Assembly (NCBI GenBank): GCA_013203465.1
Contig: JABMNR010000043.1
Coordinates: 1-64,000, forward strand
From: Alphaproteobacteria bacterium
GTDB lineage: Bacteria > Pseudomonadota > Alphaproteobacteria > Thalassobaculales > Thalassobaculaceae
Length of the DNA stretch: 64,000 bases
Direction: 5' to 3'
Part shown: positions 18,220 through 27,310 of the stretch, one piece after another
How positions within the stretch are numbered: the first letter of the stretch is position 1
Layout of the letters: every line of letters starts with the position of its first letter
Made by a program: the position numbers and the translations under genes
Notes under the pieces: generated by a model
The model's input: only the letters and a program-made list of their open reading frames with translations
Told to the model about the DNA's origin: nothing
The model's database searches: none

Positions 18220-18999
18220 TTATTGAATAAGAGCGCTATTGGCCAAAACATCGTCCAGCACCACCGCGAAGCGGTCGGCCCAGAGATCGCCGCCTTCTGG
18301 CGTGGCAATCAGGTCCTGACGGAACTCCAGGGTCAGATCATGCAGCCCACGTCTTTTAGCGTGCACCGGTACGGTATAACCCTCCGGGCTGCTGCCGGAA
18401 TAGGGCTGGTTGGCGCCGACGTTAACGTCGGGAAACCGGCGGCGAAAAGCCGCGATGGCCAGCGCCGAGGCGCGGTCGTCGGTGTCCCACAGGAAGCCGA
18501 TCTCCCAGGGCCGGTCACCGCCAGCGGACCGCAATGCCGGCGTGAAGCTGTGCAAGGCAATGAATAACGGCGCCGGGCCGTGGGCGATCATCGCGTCCAG
18601 GGTCTCGGCGATGGCCGCGTGGTAGGGATGAAAGAGCGAATCGAGGCGGGCGGATCGTGCGTCATCCGTTAGGTTCCGGTTGCCCGGGATCGTGGTGCCG
18701 TCGGCGGCTTCCGGTATTGAGCCGGCGGTGCCCGGCCAGCGGTTCGGGTCGACCACCAGCCGGGAATAACCGCTCGCGATCAGCGGCGCGTCGAACCGGG
18801 CGGACAACCGGCGGGCGATATGGGCGATGCCGATGTCGTAGCCGACGTGCCGTGCCAACTCTTCGGGCGGCAAACCAAGCGTGTCGAGTGCGGCGGCGAC
18901 GGCGTTCGCGTCATGGTCGGAGACGAACAGGATCGGCGCGCGGCCGTCCGGGTTGATCCGATGGACAGCGGGCGGATCGGCCGGGCCGAGTAAGGTCAT
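18220..18999 (-). CDS. N-formylglutamate amidohydrolase family protein
   Basis: A 259-residue hydrolase of the N-formylglutamate amidohydrolase (HutG-like) family, zinc enzymes that release formate or a related acyl group from acylated amino acids. Family landmarks are FVSDHDANAVAAAL with its metal-ligand His and Asp, the YSRLVVDPNRWPG segment, and ALHSFTPALR. No other hut genes are nearby. Its ATG overlaps the stop of the upstream DUF1028 gene by four bases (ATGA), so the pair is coupled and probably works on the same substrate class. Confidence 0.88.
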   Translation of the reverse strand: MTLLGPADPPAVHRINPDGRAPILFVSDHDANAVAAALDTLGLPPEELARHVGYDIGIAHIARRLSARFDAPLIASGYSRLVVDPNRWPGTAGSIPEAADGTTIPGNRNLTDDARSARLDSLFHPYHAAIAETLDAMIAHGPAPLFIALHSFTPALRSAGGDRPWEIGFLWDTDDRASALAIAAFRRRFPDVNVGANQPYSGSSPEGYTVPVHAKRRGLHDLTLEFRQDLIATPEGGDLWADRFAVVLDDVLANSALIQ

Positions 19000-19703
19000 G
19001 CGCTGGTTTCGCCGCTCGTCAACGCGGCGTGCAAAGCCAGGTAGTGGGGATCGTTCGGGATGGTTTCCGGTTCCACCACCCGGCGCCGGAACTCGGACGC
19101 CGACGGCGCGTAATCCCGAGCCAGGGCGGCCAGTTCGCCGATCGGGTCGTCCGAGCGGTCAATCCGCATGTCCATCCAAGAAAAATCGTCCTCCGCGACG
19201 ATCAGCAGCGCCGCCGAGCGCAACGGCATCAATTCGCCTCCATCGGCAACCCCCGCCTCCAGGGCGGCGATCAACCGCCGCTCCAGTGGTTCGGCTCCGT
19301 GGGTGAGGAACGCCTGCAGCATGGCGTTCGGAAGCGTCTCGCTGCGTAGAAGGTTGCCCAGCGCGATCGCCCCCTCGGCCGCCGCATGGCCGTGCCGGGA
19401 ATAAATTTCAGCCCCGTGAAACGCCGCCGTCCGGCCCTGGTCGTCGACCACCGCGAGCTGGCGCCAGCGGGCATCCTCTCGGCCGGCGGTGAGCGCGGCC
19501 ACCGTTTCGGCCGCCGACAACCCCCGCGACAGCAGCTTCAGACCGAGCGGGCCGAGGCGCGGGTCGGTGCGGTGCTGGGTCAGGACGGCGCCGACACCGG
19601 CCCGGGCGTGGGGGCAGCGCGCGCCGACGCAGAGGCCGGAGGTGGTGACGGCGAGCCCGAAGGCCCCGGTCTCGGCATCCCGTGCGGCGATCGAGAAGGT
19701 CAT
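18996..19703 (-). CDS. DUF1028 family protein (Ntn-hydrolase-like), copy 1
   Basis: A 235-residue DUF1028 protein. The family has been placed in the Ntn-hydrolase superfamily, whose members use the N-terminal residue left after processing as nucleophile. Here Met is followed directly by Thr (MTFSIAARDAETGAFGLAV), which fits. The motif GVGAVLTQHRTDPRLGPLGLKLL and the later GNLLRSETLPNAMLQAF are the conserved core. GGAGAA lies upstream of the start. It is coupled by overlap to an N-formylglutamate amidohydrolase, which suggests a role in hydrolysing an amide or peptide bond. A paralogue lies at 24771-25445. Confidence 0.87.
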   Translation of the reverse strand: MTFSIAARDAETGAFGLAVTTSGLCVGARCPHARAGVGAVLTQHRTDPRLGPLGLKLLSRGLSAAETVAALTAGREDARWRQLAVVDDQGRTAAFHGAEIYSRHGHAAAEGAIALGNLLRSETLPNAMLQAFLTHGAEPLERRLIAALEAGVADGGELMPLRSAALLIVAEDDFSWMDMRIDRSDDPIGELAALARDYAPSASEFRRRVVEPETIPNDPHYLALHAALTSGETSA

Positions 19704-19809
19704 GCAGGTTCTCCAACGCTGGACCCGTGACGTTGGATCGTGTCTGCGCTAAGCACGGGGGCGATGCAAGCAGGGAGTAGGACGATGAGCCGAGCAATCG
19801 GACCCACCC

Positions 19810-21042
19810 ATGGCTGACCGGGTCCTACGCGTTCTGTTCGGCTGGGAGTTCGGCGCCGGCCTTGGCCACCTCACACGGTTCCGTCCGATCGCCGAGCGCT
19901 TGGTCGAGGCGGGCGCCGAGGTGGTGCTGGCGTTGCAGGAGATCGACCGCGCGGGGCCGTTCCTGGAGGCGAGCGGCGTTGCCTCGCGCCCCGGGTTTCG
20001 GGTGATCCAAGCGCCGCGCTGGTCGATTTCGAGCGACCCCAAGCTGAGGAAGATTCCGACCCATATCTTCGCCGATGTCTTGCGGTTGATCGGCTATGGC
20101 GACACGGCCGCCTTGGCGCACCGCGTCGTCGCCTGGGAGGATCTGATCGCCGTGGTCCGGCCCGATGTGGTGGTGGGCGATTTCTCGCCGACCCTCAATC
20201 TGGCGGCGCGCGGCCGGGTGCCCCGAATTGTGATCGGCAATGGCTACACCATCCCTCCGGCCGGGCGGGCGATGCCACCGATCCGGCCATGGCAGGCCGA
20301 GGTTCACGATTTCAGCAAGCAAAACGAGAAAGCCCTGCTCGACACCGTGAACCGGGTGACGGCCGCGCGCGGCGAGCCGACGGTGCCCTATCTCGCCGAC
20401 ATTTTGCATGGCGATGAGACCTTCGTGTTCTCGCTGCCGCTGGTCGACCCCTATGCCAAGCATCGCCCGGCTCCGACCCTGCCGCCGTTCAACATGCCGC
20501 GCGGCATCACGCCGCAACCGTGGGACACGCGGGAGCCGGACAGCGTGTTCCTCTATCTGCCGCGCAACCACGCCCAGACGCGCACAGCCCTTGACGCGTT
20601 GGCGGCGGCCAAGGTGGCGGGCCGTGCCTATATCGGCGATCTGCCCCCGGCGGCGGCCAAGGATTTGGCGCGGCCGGGGTTGACGATGCATGGCGAGCCG
20701 CAGGACTTCGCCCAGGTGATGCCGTCGGTTCGGCTGGTCATTCACCACGGCGGGCTGTCGACGGCGGTGGCGGCGTTGATGGCGGGCACGCCACAGCTGA
20801 TCCTACCGTGGAACCTGGAACACCTGGTGACCGCCCGTGGGGTGGAGACCACCGGGGCGGCGGCGGTTGCGCCGGCTGAGGGACTCGACGCGCCCAAGCT
20901 TGTCCAGGCGATCCGGCGTCTGCTGTCCGACCGGGACCGTGCCGCTAAAGCGCAGGCGGCGGCCGTCGCGCTGAACCTCGGCGATCCGGAAGCGGGCATC
21001 GCGGCCGTGGTTCAGCGGATTCAACACCTTGCCTGGCGATAG
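19810..21042 (+). CDS. glycosyltransferase, GT1/UGT-like
   Basis: A 410-residue protein with the two-Rossmann GT-B arrangement. The N-terminal half starts FGWEFGAGLGHLTRFRPIAERL, as in macrolide/UDP-glycosyltransferases. The C-terminal half carries the donor-binding signature IHHGGLSTAVAALMAGTPQLILPW, ending with a glutamate before HLVTARGV. This is the HGG motif of GT1 enzymes. The acceptor could be a lipid, a sterol-like compound or a secondary metabolite, and nothing around it decides which. It is 68 bp upstream of an MHS transporter on the same strand. Confidence 0.82.
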   Translation: MADRVLRVLFGWEFGAGLGHLTRFRPIAERLVEAGAEVVLALQEIDRAGPFLEASGVASRPGFRVIQAPRWSISSDPKLRKIPTHIFADVLRLIGYGDTAALAHRVVAWEDLIAVVRPDVVVGDFSPTLNLAARGRVPRIVIGNGYTIPPAGRAMPPIRPWQAEVHDFSKQNEKALLDTVNRVTAARGEPTVPYLADILHGDETFVFSLPLVDPYAKHRPAPTLPPFNMPRGITPQPWDTREPDSVFLYLPRNHAQTRTALDALAAAKVAGRAYIGDLPPAAAKDLARPGLTMHGEPQDFAQVMPSVRLVIHHGGLSTAVAALMAGTPQLILPWNLEHLVTARGVETTGAAAVAPAEGLDAPKLVQAIRRLLSDRDRAAKAQAAAVALNLGDPEAGIAAVVQRIQHLAWR

Positions 21043-21110
21043 ACTGGGCAAAGCGGCTGCCGCCGGATATTTTCGCCGGAGCGGAGAGCACGCGGGCCGG
21101 GGGAGGTTTC

Positions 21111-22385
21111 ATGACGGACGGCAGCAACGGACAAGCGCCTGAGCGACTCAGAACGACGATCTTCGCCGGTCTGATTGGCAACGTGCTCGAATGGTACGAC
21201 TTCGCCGTCTACGGCTATTTCGCCCACATCATCGGCCAGCAATTCTTTCCGAGCTCGGATCCGGCCGTGTCGACGATCGCGGCTTTCGGCGCGTTCGCGG
21301 CCGGCTTTCTGGTCCGGCCGATCGGCGGCATCGTGTTCGGTCAGATCGGCGACCTGTTCGGGCGCAAGCGCGCCATGCTGCTGTCGGTCATCTGCATGGC
21401 GGTGCCGACCTTTCTGATCGCGTTTCTGCCGACCTATGCCAGCATCGGCGTTTTCGCGCCGATACTGATCGTGGTTCTGCGGATCGTGCAGGGTTTGTCG
21501 GTCGGTGGCGAGTACACCAGTTCGTTGATCTACCTGGCGGAGCATGCGCCGAAGGGGCGGCGCGGTCGGATAGCGTCTTGGGGCATGGTAGGCGCGGTGG
21601 GCGGAATCCTGCTGGGCTCGGGGGTCGGCGCCCTAATCGCCACCATTCTGCCGGAAGACGCCGCCGCCGAGTGGGGGTGGCGGATTCCGTTCGCGCTCGG
21701 CATCGTCGTCGCCTTCACCGGGGTGCTGGTGCGGCGCGGTGCCGCCGAGCTTCAGACCAAGCCGGCGACCGCCACGCCGTTGCGTGACAGCTTCGTCATC
21801 TACGGTCGATCGGTGTTGCGGGTCATCGGCATGAACATCGCCATGGGCGTGGTGTTCTACGCGGCCTTCGTCTACTCGGTCACCTACATCACTCAGATCG
21901 ACAGGCTGCCCAGCGAGATCGCTTTCGACATCAACACCGCGTCGATGGTGGTGCTGCTGATCGCGGTGCCGGTGTTCGCGATCCTGTCGGACCGGGTCGG
22001 GCGCAGACCGATGATGATCGCGGGGCTGCTGGCCTTGGCGGTGGGCGGCGTTCCGATCTTCGAGCTGATGCACCATTCGGACCCGAGCCTGGTGTTCGCC
22101 GGCCAGGCCCTGCTTGCGCTATTCTTCGGCATCTATGCCGGCGGCATCGTCGGGGCCAATGTCGAAAGCCTGCCGCATCATGTGCGCTGCACCGGCCTGG
22201 CTTTTGCCTACAACGTGGCGATCGGGGTGTTCGGCGGCACCACGCCGATGGTCTGCGCCGCCCTGATCGCCGAGTTCGGCAACCCGGTGGCCCCGGGCTA
22301 CTACGTGGCGGCGTCGGCCGTGATCTCGTTGGCGGTGGTGCTGCTCTGGGTCAAGGAAACCGCGTTCGACGAGATCGACAGCTGA
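21111..22385 (+). CDS. MFS transporter, metabolite:H+ symporter (MHS) type
   Basis: A 424-residue twelve-helix transporter of the major facilitator superfamily, MHS branch (relatives of ProP, KgtP and ShiA). The opening GNVLEWYDFAVYGYFA and the loop GDLFGRKRAMLLSV are diagnostic, as is RIVQGLSVGGEYTSSLIYL. Such proteins take up organic acids or osmolytes with protons. Start at 21111 has a strong GGGGGAGG site. It probably forms a unit with the upstream glycosyltransferase and the downstream alpha/beta hydrolase, though gaps of 68 and 73 bp leave this open. Confidence 0.92.
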   Translation: MTDGSNGQAPERLRTTIFAGLIGNVLEWYDFAVYGYFAHIIGQQFFPSSDPAVSTIAAFGAFAAGFLVRPIGGIVFGQIGDLFGRKRAMLLSVICMAVPTFLIAFLPTYASIGVFAPILIVVLRIVQGLSVGGEYTSSLIYLAEHAPKGRRGRIASWGMVGAVGGILLGSGVGALIATILPEDAAAEWGWRIPFALGIVVAFTGVLVRRGAAELQTKPATATPLRDSFVIYGRSVLRVIGMNIAMGVVFYAAFVYSVTYITQIDRLPSEIAFDINTASMVVLLIAVPVFAILSDRVGRRPMMIAGLLALAVGGVPIFELMHHSDPSLVFAGQALLALFFGIYAGGIVGANVESLPHHVRCTGLAFAYNVAIGVFGGTTPMVCAALIAEFGNPVAPGYYVAASAVISLAVVLLWVKETAFDEIDS

Positions 22386-22458
22386 GCCGTCGAGCCGGTA
22401 CCGATCGTCGCCTTCGTTCCTGACCAGTCGGGGCCAACCGGGATCGGAGAAATAACGC

Positions 22459-23187
22459 GTGAGTCTGTCCAATACTGTCCAACATCTGGTGTTGCTGCCC
22501 GGGTTCATGTGCGACGGCAGTCTGTTCGCGGACATGGCGCCGCACTTGGAATCGCGGCGGCGGTTGCATCACGGTGACCTGTATTCCGACGCCTCGATCG
22601 ACGGCATGGCACGGCGGGTTCTGGCGACCGCGCCGGAGCGGTTCGCGTTGCTCGGGTTCTCGATGGGCGGGTTCGTCGCCCGCGCGATGGCGTTGGCGGC
22701 GCCCGAGCGGGTGTCGGCGCTGATCCTGATCGCCACCTCGGCGCGGGCCAGCCGGCCGGACGAGATCGCCCGCAAGAAAGCCCTGCGGGCGCAACTGGCC
22801 GGCCATGGGTTCAAGGGCATGTCGCGCGCCGCCCTGCGCCGGGCGATCCATCCCGAGCATCCCGAAAGGGAGGCCCTGGTCGATCGGCTGCACGCCATGG
22901 GCAGACGCCTGGGCGGCGAGGTGATGGACCGCCAACTGGCGGCCGGGCGGGTGGATGGCTACCGCGATCTGCCGCGTATCGCCTGTCCGACCCTGGTCGT
23001 CGCCGCCAGGGACGATGCCCTTCGTCCCCTCGACGAGCTTCAGGCCCTGGCCGACGGTATTCCCGGCGCCGCCTTCGAGGTGATGACCGGGGTTGGCCAC
23101 ATGATCCCGTTGGAGGCACCGGCGGCCTTGGCGGGACGGGTGAGCGGTTGGCTTGATGGTGCCGATGCCGGTGCCTCAGCCGCTTAG
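22459..23187 (+). CDS. alpha/beta hydrolase
   Basis: A 242-residue alpha/beta-hydrolase-fold protein. The nucleophile elbow is GFSMGGF near residue 70, the acid is likely in the ARDDALRPLDELQALADGI region, and the catalytic His is in GVGHMIPLEAP near 213. The segment LPGFMCDGSLF is the oxyanion strand region. Translation starts at a GTG at 22459 with GGAG about ten bases upstream. The substrate is unknown; esterases, lactonases and MenH-like enzymes share this layout. Confidence 0.87.
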   Translation: MSLSNTVQHLVLLPGFMCDGSLFADMAPHLESRRRLHHGDLYSDASIDGMARRVLATAPERFALLGFSMGGFVARAMALAAPERVSALILIATSARASRPDEIARKKALRAQLAGHGFKGMSRAALRRAIHPEHPEREALVDRLHAMGRRLGGEVMDRQLAAGRVDGYRDLPRIACPTLVVAARDDALRPLDELQALADGIPGAAFEVMTGVGHMIPLEAPAALAGRVSGWLDGADAGASAA

Positions 23188-23281
23188 GCCGCCGCCATCA
23201 ACGACACTCGGGCGCCCGGCCAAGGACGCGCGGTATCGAGACACTACGCACGTTGCTCACCAAGCTTCGCGAGCCGTAAAG

Positions 23282-23482
23282 TCAGGCCGGGGAGGCCAGC
23301 AACGCGCCGTCTGTGCTCGCCATGTCGTTCTCGTCCAACAACGCGCGGATGGGGTCCTTGCATTTGCCGCATTGCGGCGCGGCGCCCAGGGTCTTGAAGA
23401 CCTGGGACACGGTGCCGGCGCCGTCGTCGATGGCGGCGCGGACGCAGCGATCGGTAAACCCGTTGCAAAGACAGACGTACAT
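23282..23482 (-). CDS. bfd: bacterioferritin-associated ferredoxin-like [2Fe-2S] protein
   Basis: A 66-residue protein with the BFD-like [2Fe-2S] fold. The cysteine ligands are in MYVCLCNGF (CxC) and APQCGKC (CxxC), the spacing used by Bfd, which reduces bacterioferritin to release iron. A 20-residue C-terminal extension ends DGALLASPA. No bacterioferritin gene is adjacent within the window. The start at 23482 matches the family N-terminus; a non-ATG start three codons upstream is possible. Confidence 0.9.
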   Translation of the reverse strand: MYVCLCNGFTDRCVRAAIDDGAGTVSQVFKTLGAAPQCGKCKDPIRALLDENDMASTDGALLASPA

Positions 23483-23559
23483 GCGGCAAACCCTCAGCCC
23501 AGACGTCCTGAAGGTGCCCTCGTTGCGAACGATTGTCCATTGCCAGCGGCCTTTTTTCG

Positions 23560-24774
23560 TCAACGACGGCCACCGGCGAGCTTCACCGCCTCCGGCATCG
23601 CGCGCAGACGCAGCATCGCCCAGATGCCCAGGGCCGGGCCGATCGCCAGTGGCGCGAACACCCATCGCCAACCAATTTCGGCGGCGATCCAGGGCACCAG
23701 ATGGATGCTGGCCAGCGTCAACAAAAAGCCGACCGAGGTCTGCAATGTCAGCATGGTGCCGACGGCATCGGGCGGCGACAGCTCGGCCACACTGGCGGAA
23801 AATTGCGCGGAATCGGCGACGATGGTCAGCCCCCAAACCAGCACGATCGCGATTAGCAGAACCGGCATATCAATGAACACCACACCGACTATCAGCGCGC
23901 AGCCACCACTGATCGCCATGCAGGTGCTGGTGACAATGGTTCGGCCGACGCGATCGGCCGCGAACCCGGCGATCACCGCCCCCACCCCGCCCAGGGCGAT
24001 CGCCGCGAAGGTGACCAACGCCGCGTATCGGTCGGCCGAGGCGGCGAAAGGGGCGGCGAAGGCCTGACCCAGATACACCGAGAGCCATGCCCACATGGCG
24101 TAAAGCTCCCACATATGGCCGAGATAGCCGAAATTGGCGTAACGAGCCGGCCGGTCGGTCCACCAGCGCAGGACGTGCCGTGGCGCGAACCGCACGGCCC
24201 GTCGGGTGGCCGGCCCTTCCGCGACCAACAGGATCAACCCGGCGCCCAGAGCGGCGGCGGCCGAGCCCAGTTGCAGGGTCAGCCGCCAGTCGAGATCGCC
24301 CAGGGCCAGGAACAGATGCGGTGCCGCCGAGCCCAGGGTCAGCGCGCCGACCAACAGGCCGACCAGCAGCCCCATGTCACCCGCCGCCCAGCCGGCGGCG
24401 AGCCGCATGCCGACCGGATAGACCCCGGCCATGCACACCCCGGTGATGAACCGCAACGCGACGATCACGGCCGAATCCGGCGGGACCGCGAGGATCGCCA
24501 GATTGGCGGCCGAGGCGATCAGCGCCGAGGCACAAAACAGGTAGCGGCCGTCGATCCTGTCGGCGAGCCCGAGCACCGCGCTGGCCAGCGTGCCGGCGAC
24601 GAAACCGATCTGCACCCCGCTGGTGAACCAGGACACCAGCCAGCCTGGGATAAAGGTCTCCGATCGCATCGCCGGCACCACGGCGGTGACGGAGAACCAC
24701 AGGGTCATCACCGCCACTTCGGCAACCATCAACATCAGCAGGGAGCGGACTCGAACGCCGGGCACCAGGGTCAT
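23560..24774 (-). CDS. MFS transporter
   Basis: A 404-residue, roughly twelve-helix transporter of the major facilitator superfamily. The first helix region MTLVPGVRVRSLLMLMVAEVAVMTLWFSVTAV and the motif GFAADRVGRTIVTST in the middle loop support the family. The N-terminal loop motif is degenerate (LADRIDGRYLF). Substrate unknown. Its ATG overlaps the stop of the upstream DUF1028 gene by four bases, giving a transporter / Ntn-hydrolase pair. Confidence 0.88.
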   Translation of the reverse strand: MTLVPGVRVRSLLMLMVAEVAVMTLWFSVTAVVPAMRSETFIPGWLVSWFTSGVQIGFVAGTLASAVLGLADRIDGRYLFCASALIASAANLAILAVPPDSAVIVALRFITGVCMAGVYPVGMRLAAGWAAGDMGLLVGLLVGALTLGSAAPHLFLALGDLDWRLTLQLGSAAAALGAGLILLVAEGPATRRAVRFAPRHVLRWWTDRPARYANFGYLGHMWELYAMWAWLSVYLGQAFAAPFAASADRYAALVTFAAIALGGVGAVIAGFAADRVGRTIVTSTCMAISGGCALIVGVVFIDMPVLLIAIVLVWGLTIVADSAQFSASVAELSPPDAVGTMLTLQTSVGFLLTLASIHLVPWIAAEIGWRWVFAPLAIGPALGIWAMLRLRAMPEAVKLAGGRR

Positions 24775-25445
24775 GGGTCGCCGGGCACGCCATAGGCGGG
24801 TGCCGTGGCGGGGTCGAGCGCGCGGGTGACGTAGGCGTCCATCTCCGGCGCCCAGCGTGCCCATAGGGCGGCGAGGTCGGTGATCGGATCTTCCGCCCAG
24901 TCGACCCGCAGGTCGGCGATCGGCCAGGGCGCGTCCCGTACCATGATCAGGCCGGCGGAGCGCACCGGCCCCGCCTCGCCACCGGCGGCCGCCGCCGCCT
25001 GCAGCGCGGCGATCAATCGGTCACCCAGCGGCTGGCCAAGGGCGTTCTCGAAGGCCGCCACCATGGCCGTGGGCACGCCGTCGTTGGCCAGCATGTTGCC
25101 GGCGGAAACGGCGTCGAGCCCATGCGCCTCGGCATGGATGCCCAGGGTGCGCGCGCCACTATGGGCGGCGGTGCCGCCATGCCGGTCGATCAGGGCAATC
25201 TGGCGAAACGCCGCGTGCGGCGCCTCGGCCACCAAGGTAGCGAGCGCGGTCGCGGCACCCATGCCTGCGGCCAGCAGATCGAGCCCGCGCGGCCCAAGCC
25301 GGGGATCGGTGATGTTCTGGCTCGCCACCACACCGTCTCCAGCGCGGGCATAGGCGCAGCGCGCCGCCACGGCAATGGAGGACGAGCTGACCACCATGCC
25401 GAAGGCGCCGGTATCGGGGCAGCGGCCCAACAGAGAAAACGTCAT
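24771..25445 (-). CDS. DUF1028 family protein (Ntn-hydrolase-like), copy 2
   Basis: A 224-residue paralogue of the DUF1028 protein at 18996-19703. It also begins Met-Thr-Phe-Ser (MTFSLLGRCPDTGAFGMVV), leaving Thr2 as the possible N-terminal nucleophile. The shared core reads ASQNITDPRLGPRGLDLLAAG and GNMLANDGVPTAMVAAFE. The start was set at this Met because it matches the paralogue and gives the N-terminal Thr; the open frame upstream is Arg/Pro-rich and unlike the family. It is coupled by ATGA overlap to an MFS gene, and lies 65 bp from a divergent reductase gene. Confidence 0.86.
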   Translation of the reverse strand: MTFSLLGRCPDTGAFGMVVSSSSIAVAARCAYARAGDGVVASQNITDPRLGPRGLDLLAAGMGAATALATLVAEAPHAAFRQIALIDRHGGTAAHSGARTLGIHAEAHGLDAVSAGNMLANDGVPTAMVAAFENALGQPLGDRLIAALQAAAAAGGEAGPVRSAGLIMVRDAPWPIADLRVDWAEDPITDLAALWARWAPEMDAYVTRALDPATAPAYGVPGDP

Positions 25446-25510
25446 GGGAACCCGATCCTGGGAGCGGTAGAACTCCCCGGAGAGTCGCAGAGCAATCGGA
25501 GGCAGGCAAG

Positions 25511-26491
25511 ATGCGGATCGGGATCGTGGGCGCGGGCGCGGTTGGCGGCTACATGGCGGGCATGCTGGCGCGGGCCGGCGCCGATGTGGTGGTGCTGGCG
25601 CGCGGGGCCAATCTGGCGGCCATCCAACGGGATGGGCTGACGGTTCAAGCACGAGCCGACCGCTGGACGGTGCCGGTCACCGCGACCGATGACGCCGCGG
25701 CCTTGGGCCCGGTCGACATCGCCGTGGTTACCGCCAAGGCGCCGGCGTTGCCGGCCATCGCGGCGGCGATCCAGCCGATGTTGCGGCCGGACACCCCGGT
25801 GGTGTGCGCGATGAACGGCATCCCGTGGTGGTACGAGCATGGCCGGACCGGCGGCAGCAACGCGCCGCTGACCCGAGTCGATCCGGGTGGCGCCGTCTGG
25901 CACGGTATCGGCCCGGAACGGGCGATCGGCTGCATGGTCGACTGCCCCACCCGTGTCATCGCACCGGGCGAGGTTCATCACGTTGGCGCCTATCCCGGCA
26001 TGTTTCACTTGGGGGAGCCGGGGGGCGCGGTGAGCGCGCGGCTGACCGAGGTCGCCGGCGCCATCGAGGCCGGCGGTATGTCGGCGCCGATCCGCGATGA
26101 CATCCGGGCTACGATCTGGGCCAAGCTGCTGGTCAACGTCTCGCGCTCGCCGCTTGGTGTGCTGACCGGTGCGACGGAGCGGGCGCTGGCGGCGAACGCC
26201 GACACCTGCGCCGTCACCCTGAAGATCATGCGCGAAGCTCAGGCCGTGGCCCGTTTCCACGGCATCGAGGTGCCGGTCGATGAGGCGGCGAACAGCGATC
26301 CGGCCAAGCGTTCGGAGCACCGCTCCTCAATGCTGCAGGACTGGGATCTGGGCCGGCCGATGGAGATCGACGGCATCGTCCGGGTCGTCCAGGACTTCGC
26401 CCGCGACGCCGGTATCGTCACCCCGACCCTCGACACCGTCGCGACGCTGCTGGTCGCGAAGGCCCGGGTGGCGGGCACGTATCGCGGGTGA
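25511..26491 (+). CDS. ketopantoate reductase-like (ApbA/PanE family) oxidoreductase
   Basis: A 326-residue NAD(P)-dependent reductase of the ApbA/PanE family, whose best-known member reduces 2-dehydropantoate. The dinucleotide motif is GAGAVGGYMAGML. The catalytic lysine region is WAKLLVNVSRSPLGVLTGA near residue 203, and the C-terminal ESCAR-like segment is KRSEHRSSMLQDWDLGRPMEID. No pantothenate gene is near, and such paralogues often act on other 2-oxo acids, so I do not assign panE. It is convergent with the cupin gene, 7 bp apart. Confidence 0.85.
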   Translation: MRIGIVGAGAVGGYMAGMLARAGADVVVLARGANLAAIQRDGLTVQARADRWTVPVTATDDAAALGPVDIAVVTAKAPALPAIAAAIQPMLRPDTPVVCAMNGIPWWYEHGRTGGSNAPLTRVDPGGAVWHGIGPERAIGCMVDCPTRVIAPGEVHHVGAYPGMFHLGEPGGAVSARLTEVAGAIEAGGMSAPIRDDIRATIWAKLLVNVSRSPLGVLTGATERALAANADTCAVTLKIMREAQAVARFHGIEVPVDEAANSDPAKRSEHRSSMLQDWDLGRPMEIDGIVRVVQDFARDAGIVTPTLDTVATLLVAKARVAGTYRG

Positions 26492-26498
26492 TCCGGCT

Positions 26499-26870
26499 TC
26501 AGAAGAATTTGTTCGGCTTCAGAAAGAACCCGAGGATCAGTGCGCCATTGCGTGACCGTGCCACGTGGCGCGAGCCGGCGGGGCGCCAGACGTAGTTGCC
26601 GGCGGTGACCTCGCCGTCCTCGTCCTCGATCGAGCCTTCCAGCACGAAGGTCTGTTCGATCTCGGTGTGCTCGTGCAGCGGCAATTCGGAGCCCGGCGCC
26701 CATTTGAACAGCGCGGTCAACAACCCACTGTCCTCGTCGCGCAGCAGCACCTTCCATTCGATGCCGGCATACGGTGTCGGCTGCCAGTCGATCGCGCTCA
26801 CGTCGACATAGCGCGAGGCGAGGGTGGCAAGGCCTTCGTGCGCTTTCATGTTCGGGGTTTGGGCGGTCAT
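26499..26870 (-). CDS. cupin domain protein
   Basis: A 123-residue single-domain cupin. Motif 1 is PGSELPLHEHTEIEQTFVLEG (His, His, Glu metal ligands) and motif 2 is GNYVWRPAGSRHVARSRNG. This resembles the ChrR-type anti-sigma cupins and small acyclic dioxygenases or isomerases. It is the last gene of an operon with RidA and an HpaB-like monooxygenase; its ATG overlaps the ridA-type stop (ATGA). A role in processing the ring product or a reactive intermediate is inferred from context only. Confidence 0.85.
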   Translation of the reverse strand: MTAQTPNMKAHEGLATLASRYVDVSAIDWQPTPYAGIEWKVLLRDEDSGLLTALFKWAPGSELPLHEHTEIEQTFVLEGSIEDEDGEVTAGNYVWRPAGSRHVARSRNGALILGFFLKPNKFF

Positions 26871-27310
26871 GCGTGTCCTCCATCATCGGTCTGACGGCGG
26901 TCCTTGGGGATCACCGCGATCACGTCGATTTCCATCAGCCATTCCGGCTTGGCCAGTCCGGCCACCATCAACCCCGTGGACACCGGATGCACGCCTTTTA
27001 ACCAGCGACCGACGGCGCGGTACACCGGTTCACGATGGGCACGATCGGTGATGTAGAGGGTGATCTTCACCACATCGGCGAGCGCGGCGCCGCACTCCGA
27101 CAGCAACTGCGCCACGTTCTTCATCGCCTGGTCGGCCTGGGCCGCCGGGTCGTCGGCGCCGACCAGATTGCCGGCGAAATCGGTGCCGACCTGACCGCGC
27201 AGATAGACCGTGCCGTCCTCGGTCACCACCGCTTGGGCCAGGTCGTTGTCGAGTTTCTGGTCGGGGTAGGTGTCGCGGGTGTTGAACGGACGGACGCGGA
27301 TGTGGGCCAT
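26867..27310 (-). CDS. RidA family protein
   Basis: A 147-residue member of the RidA/YjgF/UK114 family, which hydrolyses reactive enamines and imines. The core contains VYLRGQVGTDFAG, with the substrate-binding Arg, and the closing strand STGLMVAGLAKPEWLMEIDVIAV. Its ATG shares one base with the stop of the upstream monooxygenase, and its stop overlaps the cupin start, so all three are translationally coupled. In catabolic operons such proteins often remove an amino or imino group after an oxygenation step. That use here is inference. Confidence 0.9.
   Translation of the reverse strand: MAHIRVRPFNTRDTYPDQKLDNDLAQAVVTEDGTVYLRGQVGTDFAGNLVGADDPAAQADQAMKNVAQLLSECGAALADVVKITLYITDRAHREPVYRAVGRWLKGVHPVSTGLMVAGLAKPEWLMEIDVIAVIPKDRRQTDDGGHA

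Noticed and set aside
23550-23557. A T-run as a forward terminator
   Set aside because: No forward gene ends just before it and there is no GC-rich perfect hairpin immediately upstream. For the reverse-strand genes around it, it reads as an A-run.
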